64,000 bases of DNA, taken from positions 1 to 64,000 of the forward strand of contig CAMVDU010000007.1 in the NCBI GenBank assembly GCA_947166345.1. Direction: 5' to 3'. Within the stretch, counting starts at the first letter, position 1, and each line of letters opens with the position of its first letter. This document shows, in pieces, positions 9,358-17,645 of this stretch. Both the position numbers and the translations under genes were made by a program. The notes beneath the pieces are model-generated. The model was given only the letters and a program-made list of their open reading frames with translations. It was not told the DNA's origin and ran no database searches. This DNA is from an uncultured Prevotellaceae bacterium. GTDB taxonomy: Bacteria > Bacteroidota > Bacteroidia > Bacteroidales > Bacteroidaceae.

Positions 9358-10319
9358 CTCCTAAACGCGGACTCATTGCAGTAGAGTGGGCCATGATGGC
9401 CTACGTGCTGTTCACCACCATCTTCATCATGGTGACCTTCTCGCGTCTGGCCCATCCCTGGCAGATGCTCGCCTTCAGGACGGGGGCTGTCGCCTTGACG
9501 CTGGCGCTATGGATGCTCTACCGTCGTCGTCCTGGGCGCTTCACCATGCTGCTGCGTGTGGCAGGCCAGATGGTGCTGCTGTCGTGGTGGTATCCCGACA
9601 CCTACGAGATGAATCGCATCTTCCTCAACCTCGACCACGTGTTTGCAGGTTGGGAACAGTCGCTCTTCGGCTTCCAGCCCGCCCTGGAGTTCTGTCAGAC
9701 CTACACGCACCCCATCATCAGCGAGCTGTTGTCCATGGGCTACGTCAGCTACTACCCCCTCTTCGTGGGTGTCGCCGTGTTCTACTATCTCTACCGCTAC
9801 GAGCAGTTCGGACGCACCGCCTTCATCATCGTGGGCTCGTTCTTCCTGTTCTACGTCGTCTTCATCTTCCTCCCTGTGGCAGGTCCCCAGTTCTATTTCA
9901 GGGCTGTGGGTACCGACCAGATAGCGCAGGGCATCTTCCCCAATATCGGCGACTATTTCAACCGCATCCAGTTCGATGTCTATAACCACGACTTCATCCT
10001 GCCCATCCCTGGGTGGAAAGACGGCATCATGTACAAGCTCCTCGTCGTGGCCCACAATGCCGGCGAGCGCCCCACCGCCGCCTTCCCCAGCAGTCATGTG
10101 GGAGTGGCTGTCATCGTCATGTGGCTGGCGTGGGAGGCGCGCAACAAGAAGCTCTTCTTCACCTGCCTGCCCTTCGTCGTCCTGCTGTTCTTTGCCACCT
10201 TCTACATCCAGGCGCACTACGCCATCGACGCCATCGCAGGTCTCTTCTTCGGCACCGCCTTCTACTTCCTCCTCCGCTGGCTCTACGACCGTTTTTTCTC
10301 ACAGGAATGTCGAGTTTAG
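9348..10319 (+). CDS. PAP2 superfamily / Aur1-like inositol-phosphorylceramide synthase-like membrane protein
   Basis: Multi-TM; ERPTAAFPSSHVG and QAHYAIDAIAG motifs (His/His/Asp triad). Confidence 0.85.
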   Translation: MAVTPKRGLIAVEWAMMAYVLFTTIFIMVTFSRLAHPWQMLAFRTGAVALTLALWMLYRRRPGRFTMLLRVAGQMVLLSWWYPDTYEMNRIFLNLDHVFAGWEQSLFGFQPALEFCQTYTHPIISELLSMGYVSYYPLFVGVAVFYYLYRYEQFGRTAFIIVGSFFLFYVVFIFLPVAGPQFYFRAVGTDQIAQGIFPNIGDYFNRIQFDVYNHDFILPIPGWKDGIMYKLLVVAHNAGERPTAAFPSSHVGVAVIVMWLAWEARNKKLFFTCLPFVVLLFFATFYIQAHYAIDAIAGLFFGTAFYFLLRWLYDRFFSQECRV

Positions 10320-10327
10320 TATGATTG

Positions 10328-10495
10328 AAGTTAACGGGAGTTATCGGGAGTTAACAGGCTTTCAGCCTGTGGAGTTATCGGACAATAGTTTTGCTGCAGA
10401 AAAGTTGCACACAGAGTATTGTCCGTTAACTTCTCGAGCCGTAGGCTCGTTAACTCCCGCGGTCGAAGACCGCTAACTCCCTTTTAACTCCCTTT
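10328..10495. repeat. Dispersed structured intergenic repeat, copy A
   Basis: Core ggagttaacaggctttcagcctgtggagttatcggacaatagttttgctgcagaaaagttgcacacagagtattgtccg is nearly identical to copy B at 17460-17611. Contains nested small palindromes (CAGGCTttcAGCCTG, GAGCCgtaGGCTC, GCGGTCgaaGACCGC). Confidence 0.93.
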
Positions 10496-10511
10496 TAATG
10501 TTTAATCATAT

Positions 10512-11444
10512 ATGTTTAATTTCATTGCCCGTTGGATGGGCGCCCTGGTGCTCCTGGTAGCAACGCTGGCGCTGACGCTGCCAGCCACGTTTGCGTGGAT
10601 CGACACGTGGACCATCAACCCCCTGCTTGGAGTCATCATGTTTGGTATGGGACTCACCCTTTCACCCCACGACTTCAAGGTGGTGCTGAGCCGTCCCAGG
10701 GATATCCTCATCGGCTGTCTCACCCAGTTCACCGTCATGCCCCTGCTGGCCCTGGGCCTCACGTGGGCCTTCTCGCTGCCCCAGGAGCTTGCCATCGGCG
10801 TCATCCTCGTGGGCTGCTGTCCTGGTGGCACCGCGTCCAATGTCATCACCTATCTGGCCAAGGGCGACCTGGCCCTGTCCGTAGGCATGACTGCCGCCTC
10901 CACGCTGCTGGCACCCCTGCTCACGCCCCTGCTGGTGTGGGCTATGGCAGGCACTATGGTCCATGTCGATACGCTGGGCATGCTCCTCAGCATCGTCTAT
11001 GTCGTCATTGCGCCCATCGTGTGCGGCCTGCTCTGCCAGCGGTTCCTTCCCCTCATGACGCGTCGCCTCACGCCCGTCCTGCCCGCCTTCTCGTCGCTGG
11101 TCATCGCCCTGGTCGTAGGCATCATCGTGGCCCATAATGCCGACCGCCTCCTGACAGCCGGTCTGCTCGTCGTGGCTGTCGTCGTCCTTCACAACCTGCT
11201 GGGCCTCACCATCGGCTTCACCATAGGCCGTCTGCTGCGGCTGCAGAAGCCCAAGTGCGTGGCCCTCAGCATCGAGGTAGGCATGCAGAACTCAGGTCTC
11301 GCCTCCTCCCTTGCCGTCCTCCATTTCGCAGCCTATCCCCTTGCCACCATCCCTGGTGCCGTCTTCAGCGTGTGGCACAACATCAGCGGTGCCCTCGTCG
11401 CCCGCCTGTATTCCACACTCTCTCTGCGTCGCCACAACAGATAG
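10512..11444 (+). CDS. Bile acid:sodium symporter (BASS) family transporter
   Basis: Multi-TM; GVIMFGMGLTL and GCCPGGTASNVITYLAKGDLALSV motifs. Confidence 0.92.
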   Translation: MFNFIARWMGALVLLVATLALTLPATFAWIDTWTINPLLGVIMFGMGLTLSPHDFKVVLSRPRDILIGCLTQFTVMPLLALGLTWAFSLPQELAIGVILVGCCPGGTASNVITYLAKGDLALSVGMTAASTLLAPLLTPLLVWAMAGTMVHVDTLGMLLSIVYVVIAPIVCGLLCQRFLPLMTRRLTPVLPAFSSLVIALVVGIIVAHNADRLLTAGLLVVAVVVLHNLLGLTIGFTIGRLLRLQKPKCVALSIEVGMQNSGLASSLAVLHFAAYPLATIPGAVFSVWHNISGALVARLYSTLSLRRHNR

Positions 11445-11479
11445 TTTTGAATCAGAAAACCGTCACGTGTTCGTACGAA

Positions 11480-11665
11480 GTGACACCGATTTTGAGGTGA
11501 AGTGACGTAGAACGCAAGGCGAAGTGACGCAGATGCCTACCTTTTGACTTAAGTCGAAAACCTTTTTGACTTAAGTCAAACGATCTCTTGACTTAAGTCA
11601 CGCGACCTTTTGACTTAAGTCACGCGGTAGGAAAGTGCGTCATCTTGTGTTGGAAAGTGCGATAG
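11480..11665. repeat. 22-bp-period palindromic array 1 (9 units)
   Basis: GACTTAAGTC at 11546, 11568, 11590 and 11612; left arm GTGAC units at 11480, 11502, 11524; right arm AGTGCG units at 11634, 11656. All unit starts are exactly 22 bp apart. Confidence 0.95.
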
Positions 11666-11762
11666 CTTGTAGAGGTTTTTGGCTTCGCAGATAATAAAAG
11701 GGGGGCTGGAGCGTTTTATATTAAAGGTTATTGGTTAGAGGTTAAAGGTTATTGATAAAGAT

Positions 11763-13802
11763 ATGAAACGAAGGGTATTGTTTTTGATGATTTCGTGTTT
11801 GTCGTTGGGCCACGCGGTGTCGCAGACGGGGTATAGGATCAGTCCGGTGCCGTTTACGAAGGTGAAGGTGACGGCAGGGACGTTCTGGGGACAGCGGCTG
11901 GAGGCGTCGCGTAACACGACGGTGCCACTGGCCTTCTCGAAGTGTGAGAGCGAGGGACGCTACAGGAACTTTGAGAATGCGGCGGCACACCTAGCGGACA
12001 CGTCGCAGGTGTTCAGCCTGAAGAGCATGGGCTTCTCGTTCGACGACACCGACCCCTACAAGACGCTGGAGGGCGCTGCCTATATCCTGCAGACCTATCC
12101 CGACAAGCGGCTGGAGGCCTACTGTGACTCGGTGATAGACATCATCGGCAGGGCGCAGGAGCCCGACGGCTACCTCTACACGGCGCGTACGCAGAACCCT
12201 GCCAACCCTCACAACTGGGCCGGCAAGACGCGTTGGGTGAAGGAGGAGGAACTGAGCCACGAGCTGTACAACCTGGGGCACATGGTGGAGGGTGCCGTGG
12301 CCTACTGGCAGGCTACGGGCAAACGAAAGTTCCTGGACATTGCCTGCCGCTATGCGGACGTGGCGTGCAAGGAGGTGGGGCCCAACGAGGGACAGACGTT
12401 CGTGGTGCCTGGTCACCAGATAGCGGAGATGGCGATGGCCCGTCTCTATCTGGCTACGGGCGAGAAGAAGTATCTGGACTTTGCGAAGTACCTGCTGGAC
12501 TATCGCGGCAAGACGCAGACAAAGAGCGAGTATTCGCAGAGCCACAAGCCGGTGGTGGAGCAGGACGAGGCCGTGGGCCATGCCGTACGTGCCGGCTATA
12601 TGTATGCGGGTATGGCCGATGTGGCTGCGCTGACGGGCGACCAGAGCTATGTGGATGCCATCGACCGCATCTGGGACAATATCGTCAGCAAGAAGCTCTA
12701 CATCACGGGCGGCATCGGCGCCACCAGCAACGGCGAGGCCTTTGGCAAGAACTATGAGTTGCCGAATATGACGGCCTACTGCGAGACGTGTGCTGCCATC
12801 GGCAATGTGTATGTGAACCACCGTCTGTTTCTGTTGCATGGCGACGCGAAATACTACGACGTGCTGGAGCGCACGCTCTACAACGGTCTGATCAGCGGTA
12901 TGTCGCTCGGCGGCGACGGCTTCTTCTATCCCAATCCCCTGGAGTCGGAAGGACAGCACCATCGTGAGGCGTGGTTTGGCTGTGCCTGCTGTCCCAGCAA
13001 CCTGTGCAGGTTTATTCCTTCGCTGCCAGGGTACATTTATGCGGTGAAGGATGGGGCCAATGGGTCTTATGGGACCAATGGGACTCATAGGACCTATGGG
13101 ACTGGGGCCAGCGTCTATGTGAACCTGTTCCTGTCGAACACAGCGACGCTCGATGTCAAGGGTAGGAAGGTGACGCTGAGCCAGAAAACCAACTACCCGT
13201 GGGACGGCGACATAGAGATCAGCATCGACAAGACGACCCTCAAGGAGGAGATGACCCTCCAGATCCGTATCCCTGGTTGGGTGCGTGGTCAGGTGGTGCC
13301 CTCCGACCTCTACACCTATTCTGACAACAAGCGACCCAGATATACCGTGTCTGTGAACGGCAACCGTTTTTTGGCCATTGACCTGGAGCAGGGTTATTTC
13401 TCTATCACCCGCAAATGGAAGAAGGGCGACAAGGTGAAGGTTCACTTCGACATGGAGCCTCGCACCGTGCGTGCTAATAATAATGTGGAGGAAGATCGCG
13501 GCAGGGTGGCCATAGAGCGCGGACCGCTGGTGTATTGTGCCGAGCACCCTGACAACGGCTTCGATATCATGGGCGCACTCATCAACCAGAAGCCACAGTT
13601 CAGTATGGGCAAAACGGAGATAGCAGGCACACAGGTGGTGACGTTAACAACGGATGCCCAGACGCTGAGCTTCGATGAGCAGGGCCGACTGCAGACCAAG
13701 GACCAGCGGCTGACGCTGATTCCCTATTACGCCTGGTGTCACCGAGGCAGCGGCAAGATGCGCGTATGGCTGCCGCAAGATGTGAGTTCCGTCAAGCCCT
13801 AA
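11763..13802 (+). CDS. Glycoside hydrolase family 127 (beta-L-arabinofuranosidase-like, DUF1680)
   Basis: Signal peptide, then FWGQRLEASRNTTVPLAFSKCESEGRYRNF; GHMVEGAVAYWQATGKRKFLDIA; CETCAAIGNV; WFGCACCPSNLCRF. Confidence 0.92.
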   Translation: MKRRVLFLMISCLSLGHAVSQTGYRISPVPFTKVKVTAGTFWGQRLEASRNTTVPLAFSKCESEGRYRNFENAAAHLADTSQVFSLKSMGFSFDDTDPYKTLEGAAYILQTYPDKRLEAYCDSVIDIIGRAQEPDGYLYTARTQNPANPHNWAGKTRWVKEEELSHELYNLGHMVEGAVAYWQATGKRKFLDIACRYADVACKEVGPNEGQTFVVPGHQIAEMAMARLYLATGEKKYLDFAKYLLDYRGKTQTKSEYSQSHKPVVEQDEAVGHAVRAGYMYAGMADVAALTGDQSYVDAIDRIWDNIVSKKLYITGGIGATSNGEAFGKNYELPNMTAYCETCAAIGNVYVNHRLFLLHGDAKYYDVLERTLYNGLISGMSLGGDGFFYPNPLESEGQHHREAWFGCACCPSNLCRFIPSLPGYIYAVKDGANGSYGTNGTHRTYGTGASVYVNLFLSNTATLDVKGRKVTLSQKTNYPWDGDIEISIDKTTLKEEMTLQIRIPGWVRGQVVPSDLYTYSDNKRPRYTVSVNGNRFLAIDLEQGYFSITRKWKKGDKVKVHFDMEPRTVRANNNVEEDRGRVAIERGPLVYCAEHPDNGFDIMGALINQKPQFSMGKTEIAGTQVVTLTTDAQTLSFDEQGRLQTKDQRLTLIPYYAWCHRGSGKMRVWLPQDVSSVKP

Positions 13803-13805
13803 CCA

Positions 13806-15362
13806 CTACAACTTTGCCCTACGCTTGATGGCGCTGTCAAAATCCTTGGCACCACCAGTCTCGTCGAAGAGCTTTTTCAACAGACGCACACGCGTGTTGG
13901 TGATAGCCTGAGGCGTGGAGATGGTCAGCGTGGCAATCTCGCTGGGCAGGAAGCTATGGATGGTCAGCAGACAGACCATCTGCTCTTTGGGGTTCAGCTC
14001 TGTCAGCAGGTCCTGCAGTCCAGGGCTGTTGGCATAAGACAGTTGGGCCAGGGTGTTTACATCGTTATCGTCGGCAGGTTTGCCTTTATTGGCAGAGACG
14101 TGCAGATGGGAGACGATATCCTTCAGCTGACGAGAGTTCTCGCGCTGTTCGCGTTCTTTCTGTCGTCGCATCTTGGTCAATTCAGAACGTGTCAGGTTGT
14201 ACTGCTGCTGACTATCGGCAAAGCGGGCGTTGAGCACGTCTATGCGATGGCGGCTGTAGCTGATGATGATGATAGCGGCGATGACAAGAAAGAGGATGAC
14301 TGAGAGCAGCACGATTGTGGTCCTGTATTGCTGGCGTTCCTTCTGCTGTTCATCGTATTGTGTCTGCAGGTCAATGATGCCTGCCACATCGTTGCGTTTG
14401 TAAAGGTTGTGATAGACCTCGTTCAGGCGCTGACTGTACTCAGACGCATTCTCCGTGTCGCCCTTTAGATTGAGATAGGCTATCAGCAGTCGATAGGATT
14501 CGATGGCCACATCGGGTGAGAACGAGTTGGTGAGCCTATACCACTGTTGGGCTGCCGCTGCCGTATCGCCCTCCTGCACATAGATGTCGGCCAGCAGTTT
14601 GGCTCCCCTGTCGGTAGGCGATATCTGCATGGACTCCATCAAGTGGCGTTTGGCTTCTGGAACCTTACCCGTACTCAGCAGATAGCTGGCGTTGTTGACC
14701 AGATAGGTGGCACGTGCCTCTTCATCGACATCGGCAGCAAGGGGCTTGGCCAGGTCGATGTAATGCTTCAGACTGTCCTTCTCGCCAATCGCGTCGAAGG
14801 TCATAGCGATATTGTTGAGCGTCTGAACGGTCCATTGGTGATTGTTGCACCTGCGGGCAGCTTCCAGTGCCTGCTTGTAGTATCTCAGCGTCTGGGTGTA
14901 GTTGCCTACGTTGTCGTTCAAATCGCCCAAAACAGAGAAGAGATACCAATGAAAGCCTGGCAGGTCAATGTCGCTGGCCAGATGCTCTGCCCGCTTCATG
15001 GCCAGCACGGCTTCGCGTGTTTGCTTTTGTTTATAGAGTATGATGGCGTGGTGGAGCAAGGCCCTTGCCAGATGCTCGTTGTCGTCCTGCTGCTCGTAGT
15101 AGGCGATGCTCTCCTTGATCAGAGAGTCGGACTCCAACAAGAGACCGCTGCGATGCAGGGCTTCTGTGTAGAGCAAGCCATAGAGGGCACGGTCGGCCTT
15201 GTCCATCGTAGTGTCGCCAAAGTGTGGCGCCAGCATCCTCACCACAGAGTCGGGCTGGGTGAACACCAATTGCTCGGCCTTGGTAAGCATGGCATTGTGG
15301 GGCTGCCTGTGCTGGCAGCCCACAATGAGAAGAGAGAGTACTATCAGTAATGGATACTTCAT
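13806..15362 (-). CDS. TPR-containing lipoprotein with C-terminal HTH (LuxR-like) domain
   Basis: Lipobox-like MKYPLLIVLSLLIVGCQ, TPR-like helices, a TM helix, and C-terminal LNPKEQMVCLLTIHSFLPSEIATLTISTPQAITNTRVRLLKKL. Start moved to ATG 15362, overlapping the upstream stop. Confidence 0.78.
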   Translation of the reverse strand: MKYPLLIVLSLLIVGCQHRQPHNAMLTKAEQLVFTQPDSVVRMLAPHFGDTTMDKADRALYGLLYTEALHRSGLLLESDSLIKESIAYYEQQDDNEHLARALLHHAIILYKQKQTREAVLAMKRAEHLASDIDLPGFHWYLFSVLGDLNDNVGNYTQTLRYYKQALEAARRCNNHQWTVQTLNNIAMTFDAIGEKDSLKHYIDLAKPLAADVDEEARATYLVNNASYLLSTGKVPEAKRHLMESMQISPTDRGAKLLADIYVQEGDTAAAAQQWYRLTNSFSPDVAIESYRLLIAYLNLKGDTENASEYSQRLNEVYHNLYKRNDVAGIIDLQTQYDEQQKERQQYRTTIVLLSVILFLVIAAIIIISYSRHRIDVLNARFADSQQQYNLTRSELTKMRRQKEREQRENSRQLKDIVSHLHVSANKGKPADDNDVNTLAQLSYANSPGLQDLLTELNPKEQMVCLLTIHSFLPSEIATLTISTPQAITNTRVRLLKKLFDETGGAKDFDSAIKRRAKL

Positions 15363-15763
15363 TTCAGGCTGAACACGATGGGAAGCGTGTACTGAACTCT
15401 TACAATCTTGCCTTTGTGTTTGCCAGGAGTCCACTTCGGCATGGCCTGAACCACGCGAATGCCTTCAGCGTCGAGTGATGGGAAGACCTCTTTGGCCACC
15501 TTGACGTCAGAAATGCTTCCATCGGTTTCTACCACGAACTGTACCAACACTCTTCCTTCCACTTTTTGCTTTTCAGCATCCTTAGGGTACTTTATATTAT
15601 TCTGAAGATACGATATGAGGGCAGGCATGCCGCCAGGAAACTCAGGCAGCTGATCTACAGTATCATATACCTTCTGGTTCTTCTCAGACACGACGGTCTT
15701 CTGGGCATTGGCTGTCATCAGGCAGAACAGGGCCATCACAGACATTAAAAACAGTTTCTTCAT
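15359..15763 (-). CDS. Secreted TonB C-terminal-domain protein
   Basis: Signal peptide MKKLFLMSVMALFCLMTANAQ, then LPEFPGGMPALISYLQNNIKYPKDAEKQKVEGRVLVQFVVETDGSISDVKVAKEV...GKIVRVQYTLPIVF. Confidence 0.85.
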   Translation of the reverse strand: MKKLFLMSVMALFCLMTANAQKTVVSEKNQKVYDTVDQLPEFPGGMPALISYLQNNIKYPKDAEKQKVEGRVLVQFVVETDGSISDVKVAKEVFPSLDAEGIRVVQAMPKWTPGKHKGKIVRVQYTLPIVFSLK

Positions 15764-15813
15764 TTCTTTACTTTTTTGAATGGTTAGACAATTTGGTTTT
15801 TATCCGGACGGTG

Positions 15814-15821
15814 CAAAAGTA
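15814..15821 (-). promoter_or_regulatory. Bacteroidetes-type -7 element (TActTTTG) for the TonB_C/TPR operon
   Basis: caaaagta on the + strand, within ggtgcaaaagta, upstream of the 15763 start. Confidence 0.55.
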
Positions 15822-15938
15822 GGAAAACTCCTGCTAATACGCAAGAATTTCATTACACATTATTACACAATTTGCAAAATTCATGAATGACATAGCTAAA
15901 AAAATGGCATTTTATTTTGTTTTTCGCTCGATTTACAC

Positions 15939-15946
15939 TACCTTTG
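15939..15946 (+). promoter_or_regulatory. Bacteroidetes-type -7 element (TAccTTTG) for the PurF-like gene
   Basis: TACCTTTG about 30 nt upstream of ATG 15977, with TTTG about 20 bp further upstream. Confidence 0.65.
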
Positions 15947-15976
15947 CACCTTCAAAATTAAACAGCGGTAACACTT

Positions 15977-17449
15977 ATGGGTGGATTTTTCGGCACTATT
16001 TCTACCAAAGATTGCGTAAACGACTTGTTTTACGGCACAGACTACAACTCACATCTTGGCACGCGCAGGGCGGGCATGGTTACCTTCGACCACGAACGAG
16101 GCTTCTCACGGTCTATCCACTCGTTGGAGCGCGACTACTTCAGGTCGAAGTTCGAGGACGAACTGAAGGATTTCTGCGGCAATCAGGGACTGGGCGTCAT
16201 CAGCGACACCGACCCACAGCCCATCATCATCAACTCGCATCTGGGACGTTATGCTGTGGTCACCGTGGCCAAGATCAACAACCTGCGCGAGATTGCCGAC
16301 GAGCTGCTGGCTCAGCGCATGCACCTCAGCGAACAGAGTGCCAACAACCTGAATCAGACAGAGTTGGTGGCACTTATCATTAATATGGGTAACACGTTTG
16401 TGGACGGCATCAACCTGGTATATAGGAGGATCAAGGGCTCGTGCTCCATTCTGATACTGACAGAGGACGGCATCATCGCAGCCCGTGACGTGCTGGGACG
16501 TACGCCGATAGTCATAGGCAGGAAGGAGGTGCACCGTCTGTCGCCCATAGGCACTGACGACTGGGTGAAGGCCCATGCCGTGAGCAGCGAATCGACCAGC
16601 TTCCCCAATCTGGACTATAAGACAGTACGCGACGTGGGTCCAGGCGAGATTGTACGTATCAAGCCCGATGGCGTAGAGGTGCTGCAACCCCCGTTCAGCC
16701 GTTGTCAGATATGCTCGTTCCTGTGGGTCTATTACGGTTTCCCCAGCTCGTGCTACGAGGGCATCAATACAGAGGCTGTGCGCGAGAAGAACGGTGAGAT
16801 GATGGGAAAGCGCGACGATGTGGAGGCCGACCTGGTGTGTGGTATCCCCGACTCGGGCGTAGGCATGGCGCTGGGCTACAGCAATGGCTCGCACATTCCC
16901 TATAAGCGTGCCGTGTTGAAATATACGCCCACATGGCCCCGTTCGTTCACACCTGGCAACCAGACACGCCGTGACCTGGTGGCAAAGATGAAACTCATCC
17001 CCAACGAGGCGCTGCTGAAAGACCAGCGTGTGGTGTTCTGCGACGACTCGATAGTGCGCGGCACCCAGTTGCGTGACAACGTGAAGGAGTTCTTCGACAA
17101 CGGCGCCAAGGAGGTGCATGTGCGCATATCCTGTCCGCCCCTGGTCTATGGCTGTCCGTTTATTGGCTTCACCAACTCGAAGTCGGACATGGAGCTCATC
17201 ACCCGTCGCATCATCCGCGACTTTGAGGGCGACGACCAGACGAACCTGGACAAGTATGCACAGACTGATTCGCCAGAGTATCAGCGCATGGTCAACGAGA
17301 TAGCACGTCGTCTGGGTCTGTCCAGCCTGAAGTTTGCACGCCTGGAAGACCTCATCGAGAGCATTGGCCTGCCCAAGAACCGCGTATGTACCCACTGCTT
17401 CGACGGCTCCAGCTACGACCGTCAGGGCGATGGTGAATTCTTTGGATAA
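15977..17449 (+). CDS. Amidophosphoribosyltransferase-like protein lacking the N-terminal catalytic Cys
   Basis: PRTase motif VVFCDDSIVRGTQL and PurF-like Ntn domain (SHLGTRRAGMVTFD), but the N-terminus is MGGFFGT rather than MCGIxG. Confidence 0.88.
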   Translation: MGGFFGTISTKDCVNDLFYGTDYNSHLGTRRAGMVTFDHERGFSRSIHSLERDYFRSKFEDELKDFCGNQGLGVISDTDPQPIIINSHLGRYAVVTVAKINNLREIADELLAQRMHLSEQSANNLNQTELVALIINMGNTFVDGINLVYRRIKGSCSILILTEDGIIAARDVLGRTPIVIGRKEVHRLSPIGTDDWVKAHAVSSESTSFPNLDYKTVRDVGPGEIVRIKPDGVEVLQPPFSRCQICSFLWVYYGFPSSCYEGINTEAVREKNGEMMGKRDDVEADLVCGIPDSGVGMALGYSNGSHIPYKRAVLKYTPTWPRSFTPGNQTRRDLVAKMKLIPNEALLKDQRVVFCDDSIVRGTQLRDNVKEFFDNGAKEVHVRISCPPLVYGCPFIGFTNSKSDMELITRRIIRDFEGDDQTNLDKYAQTDSPEYQRMVNEIARRLGLSSLKFARLEDLIESIGLPKNRVCTHCFDGSSYDRQGDGEFFG

Positions 17450-17459
17450 GCATGATAGT

Positions 17460-17611
17460 AGTTAACGGAAGTTATTGGGAGTTAACAGGCTTTCAGCCTG
17501 TGGAGTTAACGGACAATAGTTTTGCTGCAGAAAAGGTGCACACAGAGTATCGTCCGCTAACTCCCATTAACTCCACGAGCCTAAGGCTCGTTAACTCCCG
17601 TTAACTCCCAC
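17460..17611. repeat. Dispersed structured intergenic repeat, copy B
   Basis: Near-identical core to copy A (17478-17561), flanked by gttaactccc/gggagttaac motifs and GAGCCtaaGGCTC. Confidence 0.93.
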
Positions 17612-17645
17612 GAAAATAAAAATATTGAATAAAAGAAAAGATACA

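Noticed and set aside
9386-9985. Overlapping plus-strand ORFs inside the PAP2, epimerase and BASS genes
   Set aside because: Out-of-frame ORFs caused by locally high GC; His/Arg/Ser-rich translations with no domains.
11480-11665. Interpreting the 22-bp arrays as CRISPR
   Set aside because: The repeated core is only 10 bp and palindromic, spacers are 12 bp and partly conserved, and no cas genes are present. Unit orientation also inverts across the array.
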